NCBI GenBank assembly: GCA_964595205.1
Contig: CAZQOQ010000013.1
Location: 62,001-126,000, forward strand
Direction: 5' to 3'
From: JADKIH01 sp964595205
GTDB taxonomy: Bacteria; Bacteroidota; Bacteroidia; AKYH767-A; 2013-40CM-41-45
DNA: 64,000 nt
The notes beneath the pieces are model-generated. The model saw only the letters and a program-made list of their open reading frames with translations, was not told the origin of the DNA and did not search any database. Of the stretch, positions 1-9,881 are shown one piece after another (positions within the stretch are counted from its first letter, which is position 1; the number at the start of each line of letters is the position of its first letter). Position numbers and translations under genes: made by a program.

Positions 1-90
1 GCCATTTAATCCGGTAAATTCATTTGGGGCGCAAAGGTTAAAAAGAAGTATTTACCTTTACAATTCCCGAAGAAAATATTTTATTAATTT

Positions 91-1422
91 ATGCAACATA
101 TGATTAAAAGAGATAAATCGGAAGCGTTATTTAAAAAAGCCAAAGAATATTTTCCCGGAGGGGTAAATTCTCCGGTACGGGCTTTTCGTTCGGTTGGCGG
201 CTCACCGCTGTTCATTGAGAAGGGCGACGGTTGTTATATCTGGGATGCAGATGGGAATAAATTCGTTGACTTCTGTTGCTCATGGGGACCGTTGATCTTA
301 GGACATAATCATGAGCGTGTGAAAAGTGCAATAGTAAATGCCGTTTCGGCGGGCACTACATTCGGTGCACCGACAGAAAAAGAAAACGAGCTTGCTGGCC
401 TGATCCTCAATCATAACCGTTTCATCGAAAAATTACGTTTCGTCTCATCGGGAACAGAAGCGGTGATGTCGGCCATACGACTTGCGCGGGGATTTACAGG
501 CAGGCCGATGATCATTAAATTCGAAGGATGTTATCATGGTCACGCCGACTCGATGCTGGTGAAAGCAGGAAGCGGGCTCAGCACATTCGGCATTTCATCA
601 TCCGACGGCGTCACGGAATCGGTAGCTAACGACACGATCGTTTTGCCGCTGAACGACAGGCGTGCACTGGAAGTTGCTGTTTCGGATTATGCGCATGACA
701 TTGCTGCCGTTATCATAGAGCCGGTGCCGGCGAATAACGGTTTGATTCTTCAGGATAAAAAATTCCTTGAGTTTCTCAGGGAAATTACCCTGAAGAATTC
801 CATACTACTGATATTCGACGAGGTAATATCGGGATTCAGAATCGGTTTTGAAGGTGCGGCTGGATATTATGGCATTTCTCCCGACATAATCACCTATGGA
901 AAAATCATCGGAGGCGGAATGCCGGTTGGCGCTTATGGTTCAAGGAATGAAATCATGAGCTGCATTTCCCCTGATGGTAAAGTGTACCAGGCCGGAACAC
1001 TATCGGGAAATCCTGTTGCGATGGCTGCTGGCATAGCACAGTTGAGCGAATGTCTGAAGAACGGTTTTTACGAAGAGCTGGAAAGGAAAACAATTGCGTT
1101 CAAAGAGAAGCTGGAAACGTTTTCAAAAAAGAAAAATTATCCGTTCCGGGTATTCAGTGTTGGTTCTATATTCTGGTTTGCGTTTACCGAAAAAGAAAAT
1201 ATCAGAACGGCAGACGATATAAATCCTGACAGCATGAAATTCTTCAGGCTGCTTCATCATGATTTGCTGGATAATGGAATTTACCTTGGACCGTCAGGCT
1301 ATGAAGTTGGGTTTATTTCACAGGCGCACAGCATGGAGATTCTTGATGAAGTCGCGAAAAAAATCTGCGAATCGCTTGAAAAAGTTTTCACCGACCTACC
1401 TGAAAGGGTTACCGAAATTTAA
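91..1422 (+). CDS. hemL: Glutamate-1-semialdehyde 2,1-aminomutase
   Basis: Converts glutamate-1-semialdehyde to 5-aminolevulinate in the C5 branch of tetrapyrrole synthesis; cytoplasmic and PLP-dependent. The protein has 443 residues, a normal family length. It opens with the family N-terminus (FPGGVNSPVRAF, about residues 22-33). The PLP lysine is in TYGKIIGGGMPVGAYG, Lys271 counting from this start. The class-III aminotransferase aspartate region reads LLIFDEVISGFR. A second ATG three codons in (position 100) is equally possible. The last 27 bases overlap the end of the convergent gene on the other strand. A weak -7-like box TACCTTTA lies at 53-60. Family assignment is secure. Confidence 0.96.
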   Translation: MQHMIKRDKSEALFKKAKEYFPGGVNSPVRAFRSVGGSPLFIEKGDGCYIWDADGNKFVDFCCSWGPLILGHNHERVKSAIVNAVSAGTTFGAPTEKENELAGLILNHNRFIEKLRFVSSGTEAVMSAIRLARGFTGRPMIIKFEGCYHGHADSMLVKAGSGLSTFGISSSDGVTESVANDTIVLPLNDRRALEVAVSDYAHDIAAVIIEPVPANNGLILQDKKFLEFLREITLKNSILLIFDEVISGFRIGFEGAAGYYGISPDIITYGKIIGGGMPVGAYGSRNEIMSCISPDGKVYQAGTLSGNPVAMAAGIAQLSECLKNGFYEELERKTIAFKEKLETFSKKKNYPFRVFSVGSIFWFAFTEKENIRTADDINPDSMKFFRLLHHDLLDNGIYLGPSGYEVGFISQAHSMEILDEVAKKICESLEKVFTDLPERVTEI

Positions 1423-1818
1423 AAAGGTGAGGAAGAAATTTTTGTCTTTCTTTTTTTCTTTGTCAAAAAATTCTTTGGCTACCATGACCCAGCCCTGGTG
1501 ACCATATTTCAGGAGCCAGCTTACGGCCTTCTGGCTGCCGGTGGTTGCTTCGACGAAAGCGGCGAGTTCACGATTGCCGCTGTTTAATAAAAAGACTTTT
1601 GCTTTATCGTTTCCTTCAAGGGCATCGACAGTTGCGGCGAGCTGGCGGTAACCGTTTTCGAGCAGCCACTTGAACGACTTCTCCATACCGTCGCAGGCAT
1701 CCCAGAATTCTTTTAGTTCCCGGTAATCGTTTTCGACAAGCCATTTTGAGGCCCCTTCATCCTCATTTCTGACAAGCAAAATCAATTTTTCAAAAACCTC
1801 TTTATCATAATTTCTCAT
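1396..1818 (-). CDS. Small helical-repeat protein of unknown function
   Basis: I do not recognise this family. The 140-residue protein has no signal peptide or membrane segment. It shows about four imperfect repeats of 26-28 residues built on the theme A-x-KWL-x-EN-x-YREL, then a helical stretch, DA, and G-x-x-KA. Copies start near residues 24, 50, 77 and 100 (SKWLVENDYREL, FKWLLENGYRQL, KVFLLNSGNREL, VSWLLKYGHQGW). The pattern suggests a small alpha solenoid. It ends in a basic tail. Its start overlaps the stop of the UbiA-like gene upstream by 4 bp (ATGA-type), so the two are probably co-transcribed and translationally coupled. Its 3' end overlaps hemL convergently by 27 bp. Confidence 0.7.
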   Translation of the reverse strand: MRNYDKEVFEKLILLVRNEDEGASKWLVENDYRELKEFWDACDGMEKSFKWLLENGYRQLAATVDALEGNDKAKVFLLNSGNRELAAFVEATTGSQKAVSWLLKYGHQGWVMVAKEFFDKEKKKDKNFFLTFLNFGNPFR

Positions 1819-2681
1819 GCCATATGAATTGAAAGAAACAAAAATAAAAACCGAACCAGCATTGTGCCATCAACAAGAAATTTGTAATAATAGATACCTG
1901 CATTCTTACCTTGTTGAATAATCCAAATTAATGCTACCAGTGAAGAGAGATCGAGAGAAAGCACCATCGTTGGAGACAAATCGTGCATCAGGTGATGGAG
2001 GAATATTTCAATCAGAATAATAACCACACCGGTAATCTTTGTAGCGGTTATGCCAATTAATACCGGAAGTGTCTTTATATCTTTTCTTATATCTGAATCA
2101 AGGTCGCGTATTTCGAATGGAATGCAGAGAGCGAAAATAAACAGGCTACGACTGACGGCCTGTAGTAAGACAAAAGAAGATAATATGCTGATATTCTGTT
2201 CAACCAGGGGAATGACCGTTGTGCTTATGCCCCAAACCACGGCTATGGCAGGAGTTTTAAGGTTTGGAACCTGGAGCAGCCTGATTATTTTACCATTCCA
2301 TCGGATGATCGGCACTGTATATGAAAATGCGAGGATAATTAGCGGTAGGAGAAAAAGGTAAATTCGGGGGGACATAAAGAAGAAACTTGCCGTCAGAAGA
2401 AGAGCTGCGAAAACAAATAACATCTTCTCTCCCGTCCTTATCAGTATATTCTGAATTGAAAATTGAAACTCCCTGACGCCATAGAAATTTAACCTGTATG
2501 AATACCTGTGGAAATTATAGAGGAGAAATGTGGCGGCAGTAAGAAAAACCGTAAACGGTGAGAGCTTAATAACCAGGTGATTCATCAGGTATGTGGAAAA
2601 CACCATTCCGGTGGCGCACATGGCAATAAACAGGTTACCAAAGATAAAATTATTGAAGCCCCACTTTAGACCCTTTAACAT
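1815..2681 (-). CDS. UbiA-like polytopic membrane protein
   Basis: The 288-residue protein has about eight or nine hydrophobic segments and resembles the UbiA prenyltransferase superfamily (intramembrane transferases of isoprenoid chains). The best support is the second aspartate motif, IRDLDSDIRKDIKTLP, near residues 192-207. The usual first motif (NDxxDxxxD) is not visible; the equivalent loop reads LLYNFHRYSYRL. The substrate is therefore unclear and the protein may be a divergent or non-prenylating member. It is followed, with a 4-bp overlap, by the small helical-repeat gene. Membrane topology is confident; family is moderately confident; activity is not assigned. Confidence 0.7.
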   Translation of the reverse strand: MLKGLKWGFNNFIFGNLFIAMCATGMVFSTYLMNHLVIKLSPFTVFLTAATFLLYNFHRYSYRLNFYGVREFQFSIQNILIRTGEKMLFVFAALLLTASFFFMSPRIYLFLLPLIILAFSYTVPIIRWNGKIIRLLQVPNLKTPAIAVVWGISTTVIPLVEQNISILSSFVLLQAVSRSLFIFALCIPFEIRDLDSDIRKDIKTLPVLIGITATKITGVVIILIEIFLHHLMHDLSPTMVLSLDLSSLVALIWIIQQGKNAGIYYYKFLVDGTMLVRFLFLFLSIHMA

Positions 2682-2782
2682 CTTTGCAAAATTACAACAG
2701 GATAACGAAAGTAATATAGTAAATATTAAAACTTCATACCATTATTTCCCGGTGAATTCGGGTAATTGCGAGAAAAATCCGT

Positions 2783-3625
2783 TTAGTCGTTAAAAACAGC
2801 CAGTGTAATACTTGTTGCAACAAAGCCAATGAGGCCAAAGATCATTGCATTCCGGATCTTGTAATCCCTCACCTTCTTTTCGAACCCCTCGCGATATTCG
2901 CTTACTTTTATCAGTTCAGGCGCATTGGATTTATACAAATTTATTTTCCCGTTATCGTTTGATGCATGAACACGAATGCAACTGAATTTTGAATTGATCA
3001 GCTCGATGGCTTTATCCAGGTCGGCATCAGATTCAAACCTGAGTGTCGCTCCTCCGAGTTTCAGCTTCTGATCCTTTTTAACAACCGGACCAACCACATT
3101 ACCGGTGACACGATTCAGGTAACTGCTATCCTCAATTCCAAGTGCAGCGGCTGCGTCGCCTGAGACTTTAATTGTTAATCTTTTCTCAACATTGGGGGAA
3201 TAGGAACCAACGACTGTCGCATATAACGGTGGTCCGACAACACCATAGAAACCGAGAAATGCGCACCCGGCACCGATTCCCAAACCGGCATATTTAATGA
3301 AATTATTTTTATACAGATAACGGGCATCCTGTTCCCCCTTGATGAAAGTCCTCATTTCCTCCACTTTAAAATCGATCGGATCGAGTGAATCGGGCTGGTA
3401 GATAATTCTCTCAGAACCATCCCTGTATTTCACTGAAAAAACCCTGTAAGGATCAATCGTTTTCAGCTTATCTTTCTTGTCGATCCTCCGGTAAGCTATT
3501 GTATTGTTATTTAGATCGATGCTGGATACAACTATTTGTCGCCCTGAAATCAACAATAACGTGTCCTGCGCGGAAACTGACTGGCAGAAATAAATGAAAA
3601 ACAGCGTAAAGAAAAATTTTTGCAT
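2783..3625 (-). CDS. Exported protein of unknown function
   Basis: The 280-residue protein has a clear signal peptide (MQKFFFTLFFIYFCQSVSAQ, cleavage expected after SAQ). The N-terminal third looks like a small beta domain (residues 20-85) typical of Bacteroidota exported proteins that begin DTLLLISGRQIVV. Two hydrophobic segments follow, near residues 112-135 (GLGIGAGCAFLGFYGVVGPP) and 260-278 at the C-terminus, so it is probably anchored in a membrane. I recognise no catalytic motif. It stands alone, with the divergent gcvP promoter upstream. Confidence 0.75.
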   Translation of the reverse strand: MQKFFFTLFFIYFCQSVSAQDTLLLISGRQIVVSSIDLNNNTIAYRRIDKKDKLKTIDPYRVFSVKYRDGSERIIYQPDSLDPIDFKVEEMRTFIKGEQDARYLYKNNFIKYAGLGIGAGCAFLGFYGVVGPPLYATVVGSYSPNVEKRLTIKVSGDAAAALGIEDSSYLNRVTGNVVGPVVKKDQKLKLGGATLRFESDADLDKAIELINSKFSCIRVHASNDNGKINLYKSNAPELIKVSEYREGFEKKVRDYKIRNAMIFGLIGFVATSITLAVFND

Positions 3626-3715
3626 TTTTTCGAGTTAGTTTTCAAAAATACAAAAACAATTATCTAAAAAACCAATTCCATAAGAAGCTTAATAACATTC
3701 GCACATACTTATTCT

Positions 3716-3723
3716 TACCTTTG
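3716..3723 (+). promoter_or_regulatory. -7 promoter box for gcvP
   Basis: TACCTTTG matches the Bacteroidota -7 consensus TAnnTTTG and lies 26 nt upstream of the gcvP ATG. No good TTTG -33 element was seen at the expected distance. Confidence 0.6.
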
Positions 3724-3749
3724 CACTTCTCTAAAACCTTGAATTTTAT

Positions 3750-6611
3750 ATGTCATCTCCGGAGTTTTCTTCCCGCCATATAGGCCCAGTTGAAAAGGAC
3801 GTCAGCCTCATGTTAAAAGAAATCGGCGTCAGTTCGATCGATCATCTGATACAGGAAACGATACCCGCTGCGATCCGTCTTAAGAATAAATTACAACTGC
3901 CACCGCCTTCCAGCGAATACAGTTTTCTCAGGGAGTTGCGTACAATGGCAGCTAAAAATAAAGTATACCAGTCGCACATAGGCGCAGGCTATTATAATAC
4001 CATCACTCCCGGAGTGATACAAAGAAACGTTTTTGAAAACCCGGGATGGTATACTGCATACACACCATACCAGGCGGAAATTTCGCAGGGGCGACTGGAA
4101 GCATTGCTGAATTTCCAGACCATGATTCTCGACCTCACAGGTATGGAAATCACCAATGCTTCGTTACTTGATGAAGCAACCGCGGCAGCCGAAGCCATGC
4201 ATATGTTTTATGCTTCACGAAGCAGGGAAAAAAGCAATGCAAATAAATTTTTTGTTGCAGAAGATTGTTTTCCTCAAACGATAGACGTACTCAAAACAAG
4301 ATCTGCTCCTCTTGGAATTGAACTCGTTACAGGCGATCCGTTCAGTACGGCGTTAGACGATTCTTTTTTCGGAGCCGTACTGCAATATCCATCGGTGAAT
4401 GGCGATGTTCATGATTACAGTTCGTGGATTGATTCGGCCCAATCGAAGAAAATCCAGGTCGCCGTCGCTTCTGACCTGATGGCACTCGTCATGTTAACTC
4501 CTCCGGGAGAGTTTGGCGCAGATGTCGTTTTTGGAAATACCCAGCGCTTCGGTGTTCCAATCGGCTATGGCGGACCCCATGCCGCATTCTTCGCAGCCAG
4601 GGAAATTTACAAGCGGGAAATGCCAGGGCGTATCATCGGTGTTTCAGTTGACAGTCATGGTAACCGTGCATTCCGCATGGCCCTTCAGACAAGAGAACAG
4701 CACATACGCAGGGACAAAGCCACTTCAAATATATGTACTGCACAGGTATTGCTCGCCGTCATGGCCGGGATGTATGCGGTATATCATGGACCCGACGGAC
4801 TGAAGAAAATTGCCGGCACGATTCATCAGAATGCAAAGAAGCTTGCTGCGGCTGCTGATCAGATGGGATATAAAAGGAAGAATAAATCCTTTTTCGACAC
4901 GCTAAGTTTCGATTCAGGAGGTCTCATCAATAAAATCAAAGAAGCATCCGATAAGGCTAAAATAAATTTCCGGTATGCCGGCGACAGCACTTTTTCCATC
5001 AGCATCGACGAGACGACGGGCGATGAAGAGCTTGAAAAAATTATTCATGTACTCTCCGAAGCATCAGGGAAACAGGCCGCCGGTTCTGATTCAAAAAATC
5101 TGAAGAGCGTGATCGGAGATAATCTGAAACGTTCATCGAATTTTCTGACTCACCCGGTTTTTAACACTCATCGTTCGGAGACGGAAATGCTTCGCTACAT
5201 TACAATGCTTGAGAATAAAGATCTGTCGCTGAATCATTCGATGATCGCTTTAGGCAGTTGTACGATGAAACTGAATGCGACTACCGAGATGATTCCGCTC
5301 AGCTGGCCGTTGTGGTCGTCGATACATCCATTCGCGCCGGTTGAACAGGCCGAAGGCTATCGCCAGATGATTGAAGAACTTGAAAAATATCTTTCGGTGA
5401 TCACCGGTTTTGATGCAGTCTCGCTCCAGCCGAATTCCGGAGCACAGGGTGAATATGCCGGGCTGATGGTGATAAGAGCATATCACCTGAGCAGGGGCGA
5501 TCATCACCGTAATACCATTCTTATCCCATCTTCCGCTCACGGCACGAATCCAGCAAGCGCAGTGATGGCCGGCATGAAAGTAGTTGTCGTGAAGTGTGAT
5601 GATCATGGAAACATCGACATTTCAGATCTGAGAAATAAAGCCGAACAATACAGGGAAAGTCTGTCTGCCCTGATGGTTACTTACCCATCCACACATGGAG
5701 TTTTCGAAGAAGGCATTATTGAAATTACGAAGATCATCCACGACAACGGCGGACAGGTATACATGGATGGTGCGAATATGAATGCACAGGTGGGGCTGAC
5801 GAATCCGGCCATCATCGGAGCCGACGTATGTCACCTGAATCTCCATAAAACATTTGCCATTCCTCATGGCGGCGGCGGACCTGGCATGGGTCCGATCGGA
5901 GTAGCGAAACACCTGGCGCCATTTCTTCCATCGCATCCGCTGGTTAAAACAGGCGGATCAACTACGGCAGTATCTGCTGCACCGTGGGGAAGTGCCAGCA
6001 TACTTTTAATATCATATGCCTACATACGGCTTCTTGGCGCAAAGGGTGTAACCGATGCAACAAAATATGCAATCCTGAATGCAAATTATATCAAAGCGAG
6101 GCTCGAGAATCATTACCCTATTTTATATGCCGGCTCCAGGAATCGTGTCGCTCATGAGATGATCGTCGATTGCAGGCCATTCAAATTATCGGCCGGAATT
6201 GAAGTGGAAGACATTGCAAAGCGGCTGATGGATTATGGTTTCCATGCGCCTACCATGTCGTTTCCGGTTGCAGGAACAATCATGATCGAACCCACCGAGA
6301 GTGAATCGAAACCGGAACTTGACAGGTTCTGCGATGCAATGATTCAGATACGCAGGGAGATCGAAGAAATCGAAAATGGGCTGGCAGATAAAAAAGACAA
6401 TGTTTTAAAGAATGCACCTCATACGATGAATGAAATCTGCAGTGATAACTGGCCGCATTCTTATCCGAGGAAAAAAGCTGCATTCCCTTTATCTTATATC
6501 AGCTCACATAAATTCTGGCCTTCAGTCGGAAGAGTGGATAATGCCTATGGAGACAGGAACCTGATGTGTGCCTGCCCGCCGGTCGAATCATATGCCGAAG
6601 TTGCATTGTAA
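3750..6611 (+). CDS. gcvP: Glycine dehydrogenase (decarboxylating), P protein
   Basis: P protein of the glycine cleavage system: PLP-dependent decarboxylation of glycine, passing the aminomethyl group to lipoyl-GcvH. The 953 residues are full length for the single-chain (fused alpha-beta) form. The N-terminus SSRHIGP and block SHIGAGYYNTITPGVI are family hallmarks. The PLP lysine is in HLNLHKTFAIPHGGGGPGMG (Lys700). The C-terminal ends with the conserved arginine/tyrosine-rich segment GRVDNAYGDRNLMCACPP. gcvT and gcvH are not in this window, so the system is dispersed. The gene is transcribed alone from the TACCTTTG box upstream. Confidence 0.97.
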   Translation: MSSPEFSSRHIGPVEKDVSLMLKEIGVSSIDHLIQETIPAAIRLKNKLQLPPPSSEYSFLRELRTMAAKNKVYQSHIGAGYYNTITPGVIQRNVFENPGWYTAYTPYQAEISQGRLEALLNFQTMILDLTGMEITNASLLDEATAAAEAMHMFYASRSREKSNANKFFVAEDCFPQTIDVLKTRSAPLGIELVTGDPFSTALDDSFFGAVLQYPSVNGDVHDYSSWIDSAQSKKIQVAVASDLMALVMLTPPGEFGADVVFGNTQRFGVPIGYGGPHAAFFAAREIYKREMPGRIIGVSVDSHGNRAFRMALQTREQHIRRDKATSNICTAQVLLAVMAGMYAVYHGPDGLKKIAGTIHQNAKKLAAAADQMGYKRKNKSFFDTLSFDSGGLINKIKEASDKAKINFRYAGDSTFSISIDETTGDEELEKIIHVLSEASGKQAAGSDSKNLKSVIGDNLKRSSNFLTHPVFNTHRSETEMLRYITMLENKDLSLNHSMIALGSCTMKLNATTEMIPLSWPLWSSIHPFAPVEQAEGYRQMIEELEKYLSVITGFDAVSLQPNSGAQGEYAGLMVIRAYHLSRGDHHRNTILIPSSAHGTNPASAVMAGMKVVVVKCDDHGNIDISDLRNKAEQYRESLSALMVTYPSTHGVFEEGIIEITKIIHDNGGQVYMDGANMNAQVGLTNPAIIGADVCHLNLHKTFAIPHGGGGPGMGPIGVAKHLAPFLPSHPLVKTGGSTTAVSAAPWGSASILLISYAYIRLLGAKGVTDATKYAILNANYIKARLENHYPILYAGSRNRVAHEMIVDCRPFKLSAGIEVEDIAKRLMDYGFHAPTMSFPVAGTIMIEPTESESKPELDRFCDAMIQIRREIEEIENGLADKKDNVLKNAPHTMNEICSDNWPHSYPRKKAAFPLSYISSHKFWPSVGRVDNAYGDRNLMCACPPVESYAEVAL

Positions 6612-6651
6612 GGCATTCGGGAGGTTGCTGCAGGCGTAATTGATAAATCCA

Positions 6652-6659
6652 TACATTTG
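6652..6659 (+). promoter_or_regulatory. -7 promoter box for the first T9SS cargo gene
   Basis: TACATTTG matches TAnnTTTG, 23 nt upstream of the ATG at 6683. Confidence 0.55.
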
Positions 6660-6682
6660 AATTCCATCAATCTGCTAATGAA

Positions 6683-8428
6683 ATGAAAAACTCTGCGGCG
6701 TTAATTGTACTCTGTTTTCTTTTCTGCACGTTAATTTCACGCGGAAGAGACGAAAGCTTCATCAAACAACATTTATCTTCTGTTGCAAAGAATCCGAATT
6801 CGCAACAGAATAATATTTCCATTTCAACAACACCATTCTTCAGCGAAGATTTTTCAGGAGGTTTGCCTTCAGGATGGATGGCGGTCGACAGTTCCGGTAA
6901 TGGAGTAAACTGGCATTATACTACATCCGGAACCTATAACAGTTTTTACGATTCGCTGAGCGTAAGCGGAACAAGCGCTGCAAACGGATACATGATTTAC
7001 GACAGCGACTCTGCCGGACATTCGGTAGGTGGCGAAAATGCAAGTCTCATTTCCCCCAGGATAAACTGCAGCACACATGCCACTGTTCACCTGACATTAA
7101 ACGAATACCTGACATATTATAACGATACCGCTGTTATTCTGGTGAGCACTGATGGCATCTCGTGGACAGAAGTTCATAACTCGAGTTCGGGTCTATCCCA
7201 ATATCAGTCGACCGCCAATCCGAATTTTCTCGATATCGACATCAGTTCCATTGCGGCAAACGAGGACAGCGTCTATATCTGTTTTAACTATCGTGCGGAC
7301 TTTTCCTTTTTCTGGATGATCGACGATGTTCAGCTTTATGAATCTCCCAATATCGATGGTTCTGTGACCAATATTGTCGCGCCGTCTGCCGGTTGTACAC
7401 TTCTTTCATCGAATAAACAGGTAACAATTACCGTTACCAATACGGGCGGCGACAGTATCACTGGCGGATTCGACGTGACCTACATTGTCGACGGAGGAAC
7501 TCCTGTTACTGAACAAGCGGCCGATACTATTCCACCGGGGTCGTCAATCGATTATACGTTTGCAGCCACGACAGATTTTTCGGTTCCGGGCAATCATACG
7601 GTTGTAGCTTCAATTGACTTGACTGGTGATACACTATCGTCGAACGACTCTTTTACACTTGCTTTTTTCAACGGGCCTCATGTGGTGAACACTAACACAG
7701 TTTATGGAAACGGCTTCGAACCGTCCGATGATCTTACGGGTTATTTTACGGAAGACAATAACGGAGATTCAGCCACATGGCATGTGAGTACGCTTTTCCC
7801 GTATGCAGGAAATTATTGTGCACAGCTTTCTTCCGCTACTGCAGACGACTGGTATTTTACCACCTGCCTTGATTTGGATTCTACGATCGTTTATAATTTA
7901 AAATATTATTATCGTACCACCAGCACCTCAACGAGAGCGCGTTACCACGTGATGACGGGTCAGGCTCAATCTTCAAACAATGTTATCCAGGAAATCGTTC
8001 CTGAAACCGTGTTAGATAATATCTTCTATCAGCAGGCATCCGCTCAATTCACCGTTGCAAACTCCGGCACCTATTACATTGGATTTCATGTTCAGAGTCT
8101 GCCGGGGGATTCGCTGGTAGGAATGCTTTTGGATAACCTGTTCATCGGTCCTGACTCAGGAGTTGGAATTTCCTCTCTAAACAATTTTACTGATGTAACT
8201 GTCTTCCCGAATCCTTCAACTGGAAAAATTATTTTAAATACACGGGAACATGCTTCAGGAGAACTTACCGTTGAAATTATTAATAGCGTTGGAACATTGA
8301 TTTACTCTGAAAAAGTTCCGGCACTGAATAATTTTGAAATAGATTTGGATGAAAGTTCACCCGGACTGTATTTCGTGAGAATTATTTCAGGCGATCTTAC
8401 CAGTGTAAAGAAGATTGTTGTCAGGTGA
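6683..8428 (+). CDS. Secreted T9SS cargo protein with choice-of-anchor-J-like domains
   Basis: The 581-residue protein has a signal peptide (hydrophobic residues 6-18). Residues about 50-225 look like a choice-of-anchor-J/MAM-type beta-sandwich (FSEDFSGGLPSGWMAVDSSG ... FFWMIDDVQLYE). A CARDB-like segment at about 230-330 (VTITVTNTGGDSITGGFDV) precedes a second jelly-roll at about 340-490 (GFEPSDDLTGY ... GMLLDNLFIGP). The end is a type A T9SS sorting domain (VTVFPNPSTGKIIL ... SPGLYFVRIISGD), which directs export across the outer membrane and surface attachment. It is first of three adjacent T9SS cargo genes, all plus strand. The ligand or substrate cannot be told from sequence. Confidence 0.88.
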   Translation: MKNSAALIVLCFLFCTLISRGRDESFIKQHLSSVAKNPNSQQNNISISTTPFFSEDFSGGLPSGWMAVDSSGNGVNWHYTTSGTYNSFYDSLSVSGTSAANGYMIYDSDSAGHSVGGENASLISPRINCSTHATVHLTLNEYLTYYNDTAVILVSTDGISWTEVHNSSSGLSQYQSTANPNFLDIDISSIAANEDSVYICFNYRADFSFFWMIDDVQLYESPNIDGSVTNIVAPSAGCTLLSSNKQVTITVTNTGGDSITGGFDVTYIVDGGTPVTEQAADTIPPGSSIDYTFAATTDFSVPGNHTVVASIDLTGDTLSSNDSFTLAFFNGPHVVNTNTVYGNGFEPSDDLTGYFTEDNNGDSATWHVSTLFPYAGNYCAQLSSATADDWYFTTCLDLDSTIVYNLKYYYRTTSTSTRARYHVMTGQAQSSNNVIQEIVPETVLDNIFYQQASAQFTVANSGTYYIGFHVQSLPGDSLVGMLLDNLFIGPDSGVGISSLNNFTDVTVFPNPSTGKIILNTREHASGELTVEIINSVGTLIYSEKVPALNNFEIDLDESSPGLYFVRIISGDLTSVKKIVVR

Positions 8429-8501
8429 CAGACTTCCTCACCCGGAATTATGGATGATGAATATTTTGGATTGATTAGTTATAAAAAACATTAAGAAAAC
8501 A

Positions 8502-9704
8502 ATGAATAAATTCTACAGATTATTTTTTTTGACAACAGCAATTATTTTTCTTCATTCATACCATGCTTTCAGTCAATGCCAGCCTGTCGATACTCTGATT
8601 TTCGGATTTAATGATCCAAACGGTCCGGGCTATTATTCGGGATTTCTTTGTACCGGTGTCGACAGTGTGGGAACAACGGGGCCTTACGGATTCTACAACG
8701 GCGACAGCTATTCGATAAATCTCGTTGCGGGCTCCGATGTAATTTTTTCCACAGATAGCTGCAATGGAAACTCAGTGTCGTTAACGATAGCAGACAGCCT
8801 GATGGATATCATACCGGGTGCATATGCCGGTCCGAACTGCCCGAACAGCCTGAATTTCACTGCACCATATACGGGTACTTACTTCGTCGTGTTAAGCCTG
8901 AATGGAACCTGCAATGTTATAGGCAGTACGCTTATCGGCCAGGTTTATGTGCAGATAGATCCAAACAGCAATGTTCCGGATTGCCCGGTCGGAAATGTTG
9001 TTAATGACACAATATGCGGCGCGATTCCTCTCACGATCGACGGACCTTTTCTGACAGGGAATACCACCTCTGCATATCCGACCGATCCGTTGGACAATTA
9101 CATCACTAACATCGGATTTCTATGTTCACCGCCGAACAATACGCTTTGGTACACATTCACTGCGCAAACAAATATTGACACACTGGACATCTGGCTTACT
9201 TCTGCGGCGGGCAGCGGTTTTCACAGCTGGCTTGGTGTATTTACCGCAAATGACACCATCGATTTTTGTAACGGAAGTTTATCGTTTATCGGTTGTGCCG
9301 AAGGACCCAACGATGGTGCCGGTGTCGACACTGTTATCCAGTCTCTATACGGTTTGTTAGCCGACCATGTATATTATTTCATGATCGACGGATACAATGG
9401 CGCCACCGGTGAATTTTCAATCGCACTGAAGGAATCTTCATTCAACACTTCAATTTTGCAAATCGATGACAATGTATTTACAGTTTATCCAAATCCGTCA
9501 GACGGAAGTTTTTACATTAGTTCCGAAATTGAAAATGCTTCACTGGTGATTTACAATTCTGTAGGCAAAGAATTGTATTCTAGGAACTTCGAAAGCTTCT
9601 CGGATGAAAAAATAATCACCGATAATCTTTCAGATGGTTTGTACATCATAAAAATTACCAGTCGGGACGGTGTTTTCAGTAAAAAAATAAATATCGCCAG
9701 GTAA
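8502..9704 (+). CDS. Secreted T9SS cargo protein
   Basis: The 400-residue protein has a signal peptide ending near FSQ (residue 25). Two beta-rich domains follow, at about 26-150 and 165-315. The second contains TICGAIPLTIDGPF ... NNTLWYTFTAQ, the pattern of Bacteroidota pre-peptidase-C-like (PPC) jelly-rolls, here with the typical YYFMIDGYNGATGEFSI ending. The C-terminus is a type A T9SS sorting domain (VFTVYPNPSDGSFYI ... LSDGLYIIKI). It shares strand and spacing with its neighbours. Function beyond being a surface or released protein is unknown. Confidence 0.87.
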   Translation: MNKFYRLFFLTTAIIFLHSYHAFSQCQPVDTLIFGFNDPNGPGYYSGFLCTGVDSVGTTGPYGFYNGDSYSINLVAGSDVIFSTDSCNGNSVSLTIADSLMDIIPGAYAGPNCPNSLNFTAPYTGTYFVVLSLNGTCNVIGSTLIGQVYVQIDPNSNVPDCPVGNVVNDTICGAIPLTIDGPFLTGNTTSAYPTDPLDNYITNIGFLCSPPNNTLWYTFTAQTNIDTLDIWLTSAAGSGFHSWLGVFTANDTIDFCNGSLSFIGCAEGPNDGAGVDTVIQSLYGLLADHVYYFMIDGYNGATGEFSIALKESSFNTSILQIDDNVFTVYPNPSDGSFYISSEIENASLVIYNSVGKELYSRNFESFSDEKIITDNLSDGLYIIKITSRDGVFSKKINIAR

Positions 9705-9881
9705 AAAATTTCCATTCTGCTTACGGCGGTTTTTATGGCATCGATTTTTAATGACAAACCGAATTTAACCATTACTGTTAAATGAAAAATGAATAATTAA
9801 AGGAAAGTTAAAAATGGCTTTCGAATCCATTATTGTAATAAAAAACTTACTTTAGCGAACTAAATCTCTAACCAAATAAAA

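Noticed and set aside
2050..2361. 103-codon plus-strand frame inside the UbiA-like gene
   Set aside because: Antisense shadow of a hydrophobic gene; no start context and no homology pattern.
3626..3749. Glycine riboswitch before gcvP
   Set aside because: The gap is short and AT-rich with no tandem-aptamer-like stems; only a -7 promoter box is visible.
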